NCBI GenBank assembly: GCA_003552465.1
Contig: PULQ01000098.1
Location: forward strand, 1-34,364
Direction: 5' to 3'
Source: Dehalococcoidia bacterium
GTDB taxonomy: Bacteria; Chloroflexota; Dehalococcoidia; GIF9; AB-539-J10
DNA: 34,364 bases
Shown: in pieces, positions 1 through 8,700 of the stretch
Numbering within the stretch: the first letter of the stretch is position 1
How the letters are laid out: each line of letters begins with the position of its first letter
Program-made: the position numbers and the translations under genes
Notes under the pieces: model-generated
The model's database searches: none
What the model was told of the DNA's origin: nothing
The model's input: only the letters and a program-made list of their open reading frames with translations

Positions 1-102
1 CGACGGTACGGCTGTCAGAAAATCCTGCCAGGCGAAACCGGTGAACTCGCCAGGCCATTGCTCCTTGAAGGTCGACGGCATACACGGAAACTCTTTCTTC
101 AT
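1..102 (-). CDS. Flavin reductase-like protein, N-terminal fragment (runs off left edge)
   Basis: The reading frame starts at an ATG at 102 and is open to the window edge, giving 34 residues. A GGGGG run sits about 9 bases before the ATG as a possible ribosome site. The segment around FTGFAWQDFLTAVPS resembles the beginning of the FMN-binding split-barrel flavin reductase family as I remember it, where a short aromatic stretch precedes a first strand ending in 'IPSP'. Only this short stretch is visible, so the assignment is tentative. If right, it is an ordinary metabolic gene and marks the edge of the accessory region. Confidence 0.4.
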   Translation of the reverse strand, partial: MKKEFPCMPSTFKEQWPGEFTGFAWQDFLTAVPS

Positions 103-315
103 AGTAATCCCCCAGCATTATCATCACTAATCATACCATGAGTGTTACCTATGCCTCGGCCTCCTTGACCGTATTCCGTTGCAGCGTTCGCCGGGGAATC
201 CTTTCGGTTCGAAACAACCAGCGACGGGAACCTTAGAGATACAGCCGCCCATTGCCAAAGACCCGCGCTCCTGTTGTCACTGGCACTTAAGATCCGCCAC
301 TTGTGGGCAGATCAA

Positions 316-1515
316 ATGCCGCCAATCGTAAGGAGTTACAAGCTACTCCATCTGGTTTGTCCCGTCAAGGCCTCATCGGCCTGCTTGCTGAACATTACCG
401 AGGACTGGCCAGAATGGAGACACAAGATTCAGGAGTTGATTCCGTGGATATGCGGCTATGCGTACGATGCTGTCGGCGAGAAAGCTGTACCGGATCTCAG
501 GCTTGTGAGGAGTCTGAACGTAGAACGTGTGCACGGACTACAGGTGATCTGTGGAATAAAGTATGAGGGCGACCTGATAGAGGGTAGCCAGATCTCGGAC
601 TCCTGCTGCCTTGAGAAGACTACCGCTGGTGCTAGTCTATACTTGGACGCGATGTTCGATGACAAGAACAACGCACATCTGCAGTTCCTGTCTAGCCTCA
701 TGGTTACGCTCCTCGATCCCCACATCGAGGTCCGACGAGTTGAGTGGATCATGGTCCTGAACCAGTACTTTAGGCAAGGCGAGATCAGCGGCATAAACCC
801 GTACAACCCACAATCCTCTGGAGGACCAGCGCAAACGACCGAACCCGTAGGCGAAGAAGAGGGACCCAGTGAAGGAACCGGCGAGGAGGCTAGTGAAGAA
901 GGGGGCGAGGTAAAGGTCACAGCGGAAGACACCCCGATGGATAGTGTCGAGGCTGAAAGAGGGAGAGGTACCTATGGGCGAGCTACGGAGCCCGCGGACG
1001 ACGGGCTCAATGAAGCCCCATCCATCGGAAAACAGAGATCAGGCCGCCGAAAGACCTTCGCGCCGAGCTATCGAGGGGGAGGAGCGGTGAAGCCACATGC
1101 TGTTAACTATGCGTATGAGAGAGACTGGGTGAGGAAGGAGGCGCAGAACTTCTGCCAGGTCTGTGTACTCTCTTGTGAAAGCTGTGGCAGTAGGCAACAG
1201 GGGCAGTGTTCATGTGAGGTAAGGAAGAACGCAGAACGTGCACTAGTGCACCACCACCTGCAACCTTATGGAGGAGACTGGAAGCGGGATGTGCGAGGAA
1301 ACCTGATAGTACTCTGCGCATACCATCACAAGCAATTGGACGGCACCGACGTGCGGTTAGGATATCTCAGAGGCAAAGCACTCCTGGAAACACGGGCAAA
1401 CGATCTGGTTCTGTCGGTGTATCCCAAGAACAAGGACGAGACAGAGGTCAAGATCAGACTCTCGAAGAGCCATTTCGACGAGTTCGTAAAGTATACACGG
1501 ACTGGCGCCCAATAA
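316..1515 (+). CDS. HNH endonuclease, probably the 3' remnant of a larger sacsin/NO VEIN-like ATPase-HNH protein
   Basis: The C-terminal ~130 residues hold an HNH nuclease: CxxC and CxC zinc pairs, the catalytic HHH (codons near 1250), GNLIVLC, then a CAYHH ligand set. Before it comes a long acidic Glu/Gly-rich linker (about 840-1060). The N-terminal ~190 residues resemble what I recall of the last part of large sacsin-like (HATPase-type) proteins, just before their C-terminal effector: a strand-rich stretch, then a conserved 'aglYLD' step and a helical end. No ribosome site precedes the ATG at 316 or the TTG at 274. The frame is open back to a stop at 166-168 with no other start. I infer the ATPase portion was lost and this is a truncated, perhaps dead, gene. 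It could instead be a short HNH protein in its own right. HNH call firm; start and parent family uncertain. Confidence 0.6.
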   Translation: MPPIVRSYKLLHLVCPVKASSACLLNITEDWPEWRHKIQELIPWICGYAYDAVGEKAVPDLRLVRSLNVERVHGLQVICGIKYEGDLIEGSQISDSCCLEKTTAGASLYLDAMFDDKNNAHLQFLSSLMVTLLDPHIEVRRVEWIMVLNQYFRQGEISGINPYNPQSSGGPAQTTEPVGEEEGPSEGTGEEASEEGGEVKVTAEDTPMDSVEAERGRGTYGRATEPADDGLNEAPSIGKQRSGRRKTFAPSYRGGGAVKPHAVNYAYERDWVRKEAQNFCQVCVLSCESCGSRQQGQCSCEVRKNAERALVHHHLQPYGGDWKRDVRGNLIVLCAYHHKQLDGTDVRLGYLRGKALLETRANDLVLSVYPKNKDETEVKIRLSKSHFDEFVKYTRTGAQ

Positions 1516-1794
1516 CAGTGAAGGCAGATGTCAATGCAGTGGTGCCATCTGATATGCGTGCGATATTCATGGTCATCCGCAATGCAATGCCGGACTGAGG
1601 GCCGCGACCCCGTTCATGTGATCCCGTCCTCCTTGACCCGTTGCAGCAGACCCCTGTTGTTGGTGATGCGCCATACTCACTTGCAGCAGGTCTGTCTGGC
1701 ATGGGGTCTCCAGAGTCCTTGGGCCACGGTTGGTTCGCTGACGGGGACTGTCCCTCATAAGCTTCGCGGAGGCCCGGAAGATCATGCAGTCTAT

Positions 1795-2412
1795 CTACTG
1801 CACAAGTATGCCGCAACCTTGCGACAGCTCCACAAGCTTGGCATGTTCCTGCGCAGTGAGAGGTCTGACTGCATTGATACCTTGGAATAGCTGGCCAGTT
1901 GTATCTACCTTCATGTTACCCCGGAAGAAGTGTAGCTCGCGAATGAGTTGCTCAGCATCCGGGCCAGTCTCTACGTCAAAGTAGCGACAAGCTTGGGGAT
2001 TCCCAAGCGCACAGTATTTGCCATATCTGGCACCCTGATCACCAAACTGGTTCCGGCGGATGACGTCCACTACCAAGTCCATGGCCAACACATAAGTCGT
2101 CTCATCCCTGCGAGTGAAAGCCCAGATGTGATCTCGTCTTCTCAGTGAACGCATCAGTCCGTTGTCGTGATTAAGCTGATACGTCATGCCTAACAGCCGC
2201 ATGTCACTCTCATAGTTCTTCCACGTCCAGAAGAAGAGCAGAGAGCTCGCCGGAGGAATCCTGAGAGGATCCGAACTCTGGTACAGTACCCTGTCGAGTC
2301 TACCTACGGCAGACGACGGCACCACGAGGCCTGTGCTGCAGTCAATCCACTGTCCACTCACGCGCCTGTAGAGCTTGTCATCAATCTCTACTTGTTCTTG
2401 GCTATCATCCAT
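1795..2412 (-). CDS. Uncharacterised 205-residue protein, possibly a PUA/EVE-like reader domain
   Basis: I do not recognise a named family with certainty. The chain is soluble, about 205 residues. Its centre has an alternating pattern (a basic 'rrrDhIWAFTRR' strand, a turn, then 'tYVLAMDLVV') that resembles the core of PUA/ASCH/EVE-type domains, where 'GD-x-hydrophobic' is followed by a strand of the barrel. A second conserved-looking block near the C-terminus (GQLFQGINAVRPLT) precedes a helix. PUA-like domains often read modified bases in type IV restriction, and the neighbours are restriction enzymes, so that role is an inference from context. The gene is convergent with the HNH gene and lies downstream of the PGN_0703 endonuclease on the same strand, 196 bp away. 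Ribosome site weak (GGGG). Confidence 0.6.
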   Translation of the reverse strand: MDDSQEQVEIDDKLYRRVSGQWIDCSTGLVVPSSAVGRLDRVLYQSSDPLRIPPASSLLFFWTWKNYESDMRLLGMTYQLNHDNGLMRSLRRRDHIWAFTRRDETTYVLAMDLVVDVIRRNQFGDQGARYGKYCALGNPQACRYFDVETGPDAEQLIRELHFFRGNMKVDTTGQLFQGINAVRPLTAQEHAKLVELSQGCGILVQ

Positions 2413-2502
2413 CTGTTACCCCACTGCTCGCCTGCTAGATGCACATGAGGCCGACTGCGGCACTACTCACCTCTGTGGCGTCTTCCATCACCAGGCCTTA
2501 GC

Positions 2503-2521
2503 ACTCGTGTGTTACACGAGT
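2503..2521. repeat. Perfect 8-bp inverted repeat with 3-base centre
   Basis: ACTCGTGT and ACACGAGT flank GTT. It lies in the 196-bp gap between the PGN_0703 endonuclease stop and the downstream gene's start at 2412 (both minus strand). There is no following T-run on either strand, so it looks more like an operator or a processing hairpin than an intrinsic terminator. Confidence 0.5.
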
Positions 2522-2608
2522 CACATACGGACAGGAACCTACAGACCCAACAGGATACTGCGTTTCGCACCCGGGAGTCCTCATTTCTCAATGGGATGAC
2601 CGTCACAG

Positions 2609-3640
2609 CTATACTCCCTTCCTGAAGTACCTTGCATCCATGTACTCAATCCAGTTCTTGTATTCGGGGGATTTAGCATGTTGCTTCACCGTGCTCCAAA
2701 GCTCATCCGCGTAGATGGATCGGAAGATGACCGGCTCTGCAAACAGGTGTGCTGCGATCTCAGATACGGTCTCATTGCTTCCATACTTGTCTTTCAGCCA
2801 GGGAGACGTGATCCTCCTGCCAAATGCCAGGTTATGCCGCGGATAGACAGGGATCACATACACCTGATCGAGTTCCCTGTCCTCGAAGATCATCTTCTGC
2901 CCAAGCAACCCCATCCTGAGTATCTGATAGAACGGCTCGTAGAGAACAGCATCCAGAGGTATCTCTCTTGAGAACACCGATCCACGCGCCTCAAGATACG
3001 GCGTGTAGGTCTCCCTTCGCGTCCTCCCTGCACTGCCGTCGCCGAGAAAGTCCCCTCGATACTCCTCCACCAACTTCCACTCAAAGAAGAACCCGACCCT
3101 TCTGCCTTTAGCAATCCCACTGACAAAGGCATCGATGCTGGTCGCATTCGCACCCCTTGAGTATCTCTTCTTCTCCAGCGTCTCCTTGGTCCCGACCCAC
3201 TCGAACTCAACAAGGCTCTTGAGTTTCCGACCTTCCTCACGACCAGTACTGCTGATCTCAGTCACGCTATCCACGCCGGGTTCAATAGACCTCAAGAGGG
3301 CACTCAACAGCCCTACATCGTCCTTGATCGGATACCAGAAGTTCACACAAAACACCTGAGAGCTTGCCATGTTCCTGGTAGGACCGTCCCTGGAGAAATC
3401 ATCGCCACTCCTGGCTGACTTCCACCACTTGATTCTCCGATCTGCGAAAAACCTCATTGCCCGTTCATCGCCCCGGATTCCCGGGAAGAGGTTCTCCATC
3501 TCATGGCCATGCGCCAGCAGATGGGGGTTTCGCCGTCCCTTCAAGTCACTCTCCACGGGCTGCCTGGCCCGAGCGGAGATGGTTGGGGAGGCGTCCCGGA
3601 AGCGCGCTTGTGCCTCTCTTATCTTCGTCCCGAATGTCAT
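2609..3640 (-). CDS. PGN_0703-family putative restriction endonuclease
   Basis: A 343-residue PD-(D/E)XK nuclease of the PGN_0703 family. Visible family marks, in order: the SSQVFCVNFWYPIK block (residues 93-106), the acidic 'LVEFEW' strand (143-148), 'RGANATSIDAF' with catalytic Asp170, then 'FFFEWK' with Glu187 and Lys189, and the YEPFYQILRMGLLGQKM helix (about 234-250). Members are predicted restriction-like DNases. I see no dedicated methylase next to it, so it may act on modified or foreign DNA, or be tightly controlled. The start at 3640 is set by an AGGAGG about 6 bases upstream; a longer open frame to 3757 lacks such a site. A 289-bp gap with a possible promoter and inverted repeat lies upstream. 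Confidence 0.85.
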   Translation of the reverse strand: MTFGTKIREAQARFRDASPTISARARQPVESDLKGRRNPHLLAHGHEMENLFPGIRGDERAMRFFADRRIKWWKSARSGDDFSRDGPTRNMASSQVFCVNFWYPIKDDVGLLSALLRSIEPGVDSVTEISSTGREEGRKLKSLVEFEWVGTKETLEKKRYSRGANATSIDAFVSGIAKGRRVGFFFEWKLVEEYRGDFLGDGSAGRTRRETYTPYLEARGSVFSREIPLDAVLYEPFYQILRMGLLGQKMIFEDRELDQVYVIPVYPRHNLAFGRRITSPWLKDKYGSNETVSEIAAHLFAEPVIFRSIYADELWSTVKQHAKSPEYKNWIEYMDARYFRKGV

Positions 3641-3851
3641 GCTATCCTCCTGTCTGACGATGATCCTGGGTTGCCTGCAGCAGGTCTCGCCGTCGTGTAG
3701 GCCCGGCCGACCGGCTTGCGAGCAAATCGGTGACGTGCAGACCAGAGGTTGCTGCAAGCGAGAGCGTGAGTACTGTTGTTCTAGGTACTGCCCCCGGTCT
3801 GCTCTGCAATCCCAGTTTAAGCAACTCTCCTTAGATGGATCTTACTCGAAT

Positions 3852-3878
3852 AGTATATTGGCCGAGGCAGCTCGGCAA
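3852..3878 (-). promoter_or_regulatory. Possible promoter with operator-like inverted repeat for the PGN_0703 gene
   Basis: Reading on the minus strand, TTGCCG (3878-3873) and TATACT (3857-3852) are 15 bases apart. A perfect 6-bp inverted repeat GCCGAG/CTCGGC with a 4-base centre (3861-3876) fills the spacer, where a repressor would block polymerase. The leader to the ATG at 3640 would be about 200 bases. The spacing is short, so this is tentative. Confidence 0.35.
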
Positions 3879-3929
3879 TCACCCAAAGGTACCATGTGGG
3901 TTACACCCTGGAGATTGCCTCCGCATATC

Positions 3930-4652
3930 TCACCCAAGTGCTGCCCACTGCACCAGAGTCTCAGATGATGGAAGGCCGATTCTTCTCCCATCTTTGCGAG
4001 GCACCGTCACCCAGGCATACTCATTGATGAGCTCTATCACAGTCGACTCCGGTCGCCCCAGCCTGTGTGGGAGATCCTCTATCCCAAAGCCATGGTTCCG
4101 ACAGAGATTGTCCACGTGTAGAGTCAGGTCTCGCATGGAAAGGAGATAATCGAGATACCTTCTGAGGCTACGCTCCTGCTTGAGCGCGGTTCTCATCGCA
4201 TCATCCCAAGGCATCAGTGCCCTCGGCCGGATAGCGAACAGGATCTTAGAGGCTGCGGTCTGCCCAATCCGAACCTTACGTCTCCCACCGTCACGAACAC
4301 GCCATGCCCCCAGCCTGCCCTTGAGAGACGCATAGGCACTGGAGGCCGCAGATAGCTCCCCATGGTCGGCCTGCCAAAGAGGCTTCTCCTCTTCGAGTAA
4401 TCTGGCACTGGCTGCCTTATGCCACGCAAGAATGCTATCCGCCGCGGTGTCATGATAGTCTTCCGACAGGTGTCTGCACCCCCAATCGTTCAGCCAACGA
4501 ACTACCGCATTGCAGTGTTCCTTGATAGAGAGATCCACGCGATTGCCCGTAGCATCCCTCAACTTGGACAGCGAAGTATTGTAGGGGGTCAAAGACCTGA
4601 ACAACAGACCGGCTATTGCCAGTCGGCCCAGCGTAACGTGATCGACATTCAT
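3930..4652 (-). CDS. Uncharacterised protein sharing a SK-P-WD domain with the gene at 31434
   Basis: A 240-residue soluble, helix-rich protein I cannot assign to a named family. Its second half carries the pattern S-K-x(5)-P-x(6)-W-D at residues 135-150, followed by RYL..LL.M...T.H (about 165-179). The gene at 31434 has the same pattern with identical internal spacing. It is the third gene of the minus-strand block behind the type IIG enzyme and the Mrr-type nuclease, 36 bp after the latter, so it is probably co-transcribed. Start is either ATG 4652 or TTG 4661; neither has a good ribosome site, so translation may depend on the upstream gene. I see no catalytic motif. Confidence 0.65.
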   Translation of the reverse strand: MNVDHVTLGRLAIAGLLFRSLTPYNTSLSKLRDATGNRVDLSIKEHCNAVVRWLNDWGCRHLSEDYHDTAADSILAWHKAASARLLEEEKPLWQADHGELSAASSAYASLKGRLGAWRVRDGGRRKVRIGQTAASKILFAIRPRALMPWDDAMRTALKQERSLRRYLDYLLSMRDLTLHVDNLCRNHGFGIEDLPHRLGRPESTVIELINEYAWVTVPRKDGRRIGLPSSETLVQWAALG

Positions 4653-4688
4653 GAACTGCAAGACAACCGTACCTATAGCGTGGGGCTG

Positions 4689-5684
4689 CTATCCTGTTAC
4701 AAGCGCCCATATCCTCTTGAGTGGCAACTCAGCCTTCAGGACATCGTCAAACCGGTCATAGTACTTGAACACTTCCCCGAGGAGAGTACCCTGGTCCCAT
4801 AACCTGATGGCAAAGAAAGCATCGCTTGCCTCTTTGATACATGCGCCGTTAAACCCACCCCATGCCACTAACAGTCCTTGTTCCGCCCTGACGCGCGACA
4901 TCACTCCCTGCAATTCCCTGAGGACCCGAACATCCACTTGAGAAGAGGAAGACTTGACCTGCACGCAGAGCCAGGGTTTATTGAACCCCAGAGGGCCTGA
5001 TGCTGCGAGGATATCAATACCCCCATCCGGGCCAGGGGATGACCTTCTGGTTACATAGCCCTGTGCGTGCAGGATCGCCTCGACCAGCCTGGCAAAGTCA
5101 TGTCCCCTGAATCTGGTTCCGATATACTTGGTAATCTGGTCTCTGGCTGACTCTTCTATGTCTACCGTCTCTTCGGTGATGACCTCCTCCGGCTCCTCTG
5201 CCTCAGGTTGCTCCTCTGACTTCAGCAGGCTCAGAACTCTGTTCTCGGCATCGTGTCGCTTGATTCGGCAGACTGTCATGAAAGCTCCCAACGAGTAAAG
5301 AATGTCCTGGTCAAAAGCAGAACGCCTTATCGTCTTCAGCCATCTGACTCGACGAATGTGCTTGATGTTATCGGCAAGCTCTTTGTACTCGTATGTGCCT
5401 TCAACCCTACCAATGGCTATGGCCGCTTGGGTCTTAAGGGGTAGTGCCACCAGGTCCCCAACCTGTATCTCACGCGCGAATCTCCATACCTGCCCAACCT
5501 CGTTGGCGATCTGATTCTTCTTTGCCTTTGGATGGATCTGCGTGTACAGCCTGGTAAGTTCGCTCCTACTCTTCAGGCGCGAGAGGTCTGGCAACTCGTT
5601 CCAGCCGATCGTCACAACGTCGTTATCCAGCGCCCCCTGTTCCTGCTCTCCATGTCTTCCTGCCCTTACCAGCCATAAGCTCAT
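4689..5684 (-). CDS. Mrr-type (type IV-like) restriction endonuclease with N-terminal PUA-like domain
   Basis: A 331-residue protein. Residues about 190-290 form the Mrr catalytic domain: FARLVEAILHAQGY, then PGPDGGIDILA with catalytic Asp224, then CVQVKSS with Gln242 and Lys244 (the D..QxK form of the PD-(D/E)XK site typical of Mrr). An acidic linker (about 155-180) joins it to an N-terminal domain beginning LWLVRAG and containing 'GDLVALPLKTQAAIAIGRV', a pattern suggestive of a PUA/EVE-like barrel that could sense modified bases (inference). Mrr-family enzymes usually cut methylated DNA. The start at 5684 is set by AGGAGG 5 bases upstream. It follows the type IIG gene by 24 bp, so the two are likely one transcript. 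Confidence 0.88.
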   Translation of the reverse strand: MSLWLVRAGRHGEQEQGALDNDVVTIGWNELPDLSRLKSRSELTRLYTQIHPKAKKNQIANEVGQVWRFAREIQVGDLVALPLKTQAAIAIGRVEGTYEYKELADNIKHIRRVRWLKTIRRSAFDQDILYSLGAFMTVCRIKRHDAENRVLSLLKSEEQPEAEEPEEVITEETVDIEESARDQITKYIGTRFRGHDFARLVEAILHAQGYVTRRSSPGPDGGIDILAASGPLGFNKPWLCVQVKSSSSQVDVRVLRELQGVMSRVRAEQGLLVAWGGFNGACIKEASDAFFAIRLWDQGTLLGEVFKYYDRFDDVLKAELPLKRIWALVTG

Positions 5685-5708
5685 AGACACCTCCTGTGCA
5701 TAGCAGTG

Positions 5709-8700
5709 CTATCGCTCTGATGCTTCCTCCACCAGGGCTATCTCTTCCTCGGTTAGCCCGTAGAGCTTGCATACAATCGCATCAACTGACTCCTGTAGCA
5801 TCTGGAGTTCTTGCCTGAGCCCCGAGACTGCTTCGACAATGTGTTGCTTCTTGCGCTCGAACTCGTTATGGTCTTTGGGTACTATAGGCATGTCCCTGAT
5901 CGAGGACCAGAGAACTCCCTCATGATTGGTGAGGATGTCCCCGATGGTCTTGAGCAGATCCTTATCTCCTGTCAGCGTAACAGCCCTTCTGCCCTTGCCG
6001 TGAAGTCTCAGTTCTGCCTCACCCGAGGTTACTGAGACCTCACCAACCCTGCTCAACACAAACTGCGGCTTTTCCAGATCCTGCTCATGCTCGACTTCGA
6101 TCCCGGGATGAGTCCTGAGAGAGAATCTGTTCTCAGGAGATAGGCACTCAGCGATGGACTCGAGATCAAGATCGGGCAGAGGGTCCTTATCTTTCAGACG
6201 GGTCAGTCTTGTCCCGCGAGAATACCTTGAGTAGGCGGCAAGTTCGCCCATCTTACTCCTGATCTTCGTGACCCGCTCCACAATGTCATCGTGTAACCTG
6301 ACATCTTTGGGGTCATCGAAATCTATGCGGCGTATGGGGATCCTAGAAAGCGGCGTACCTACATACTCTCTTGCCTCACCTTTCGCCTTTCTGGTCTCGG
6401 AAAACCAGAAATCCATTAGCGTGGAATTCAGGATGGCCAAAACATATGCGAGTCTTATGCCTTGAGTCGGACAACCGACGAAAAACACGTCCGACATTGC
6501 ATACAAGGGTGTGCTGTCAAACGCGAATGTGTTGCGGGGCGCTCTGTTGGGCGTAACAAGCTTCTCTGTATCGAAGATTGTCTGCTCCCTCTCGCGATGC
6601 AGCCTGTACCACGGGTAATCCTCTCCATAGGTGCTGAGTCGATTCTCCAGAATCGGTCGAAACTTCTCTAAGTGGGCTCGGATAGCAGGATACTTGTGAA
6701 TGTCCGTATCGTTTGTCGTGTAGATGATGAACCGCGGATTCTCCGAACTCCTGTTGACGTAATAGCGGTCAATATCTGAGTTCTTACAGAAAGGCTTCAC
6801 CAACGCCCTCTCCTCATCAGATAGGTTCAGTGCGTTCAGTTCACCTTCGTTCAGAACAAAGATGCCGTCGCCAACTCTGATGTTGTGGCGAGAAAGCAAT
6901 TCCTGGGGTATGAGTTTGATGTTCTTGCTACTAACTCTGTCTGCTCCTGACAGTATCCCTTGACTAACTCCGCAGATGTCACCGAGGGGGAACCCTTGTC
7001 GACTGATCTTACCCTGGATCTTCTGAGCCTCACCACTCTGTGTGAAATGCCATGCCTTGTGACTCAAAGCCCCTTGCTCTGCCGTGTTCAAGAATACCTG
7101 GATGTACTCGTCCTGCCACTTGTCTCTATCAATGTGCTCCTCAATATGTCGAGTTAGTAACCTTAGCTTTTCCCTGATCGTATCTCCTTGCAGGTCTTGG
7201 GGACCAGCCACGACCCGGACAATCTTGATTCGGTTGTCGTCCCTTTCAGCTCTTCTGCCCGCTGAACACTTCTCCAATGTGAACACCATGTTGTGCTGCC
7301 CCTTGGCGTGCTCGAATACCTTCACATCTTGGAAGAATATCATCTCCCTGATCTTTGCATTTTCCAGGATGTAGGTGCGTAACTTGGAGGCGCCGTCTGC
7401 AGTTGGCCAGTAGTCGGTGGTTATGAAGCCTAGCTTGCCTCCTTCCTGTAGTTTGGAGAGCCCTAGTACAATGAAGAAATACAGGTAATCCATCTTACCC
7501 TGATAGAAGTTTCGCCAATACGGAAAACGCGCCAGAGTTGCTCGAAAGAGCTCCTTGTTTCCCTTTTCTCCCACATAAGGGGGATTGGCGCAGCAGTAGG
7601 AGAACTCGCCATCGCAGATCTTCTTGATCTTCTGATACATAACCTGCTTCTGGCTTTCCACGGGCAGCAAATCTCGTGTCTGGTCGAAGTTACAGTCCTC
7701 AGGCTCAAGAGCAAGCTGCTCGGGATTGTAGAGGGACAGAGCATCAACCGGGATGACACCCATAGCCGGAGTGCCTTTTGCCACGACCCCTTTCTTCATC
7801 TCCATCATGCGCTTGATAGTGGGAGTAAGCTGGATCAGAAGGTTCACCTCAGTGATGTAATAGGGAAAACGAGAGATCTCGCTACCGAACACACCAGTCA
7901 GAATGCAGGTGCGAAGGTCCAGCAGATCATCGAAATCGTTGCTGTCTATCCTGGATTCCTCTCTCATGCGCCTAACCGCCTCAACCAGGAAACCGCCAGA
8001 ACCCGTGGCAGGGTCGAAGATAAGCCTTGGCTTACGCATCCCTTCTCTGTATGCAAAGAAATCCTCGTCTCTGGTGAACCCTACTCTGTTCCAGATGAAC
8101 TCAACTATCTCCCTCGGCGTGTAATACTGCCCCTTCTGTTTCTTATCTACCTTATCGATATACGCCTCATAGATTGAGCCCAGAACATCCTGATCGAGCT
8201 TTCCCAAGTGGAAATTTGAGAGTTCATAAAGCGTCTCAATAAGGGTCTCGTCTGAGGGTTCATACCAGGTGTAGTTGTTGTCCACATTGAAGAGCCATCG
8301 ATAACGCTCAGCTGCCAGTTGGAACGCGTATTTCAGTACCCGGCGAATCTCCCTGTTGAAGCTCTCATACCACCTCGCGAGGCCCCCGTCGTACAGGGTC
8401 TGATCAACAAACCCGATGTCTTCCCACGCCCTGGCTAGAAGCAGCTTGGTCATCGCGAAATACCCGATCCGGAAGAAGAAGAGGTCCAACGCTCTCCCTA
8501 ACACGCTCGGGGGTTGGGCATCGAGAATCTGGCAGAACGTCTGCAGTGTCACCACCTCCATCTCTCTTCCGCGCTCGATTTCCGAGGCAATCATCTCCAC
8601 CTCTTGGGCAATGGCGATTGCCCTTTCCGGCTCATGTTCCTTCAAGAAGAGAAGCTCCTCTCTTCTTGAGCGTACATCATCGTAGATACGTTCTACTACG

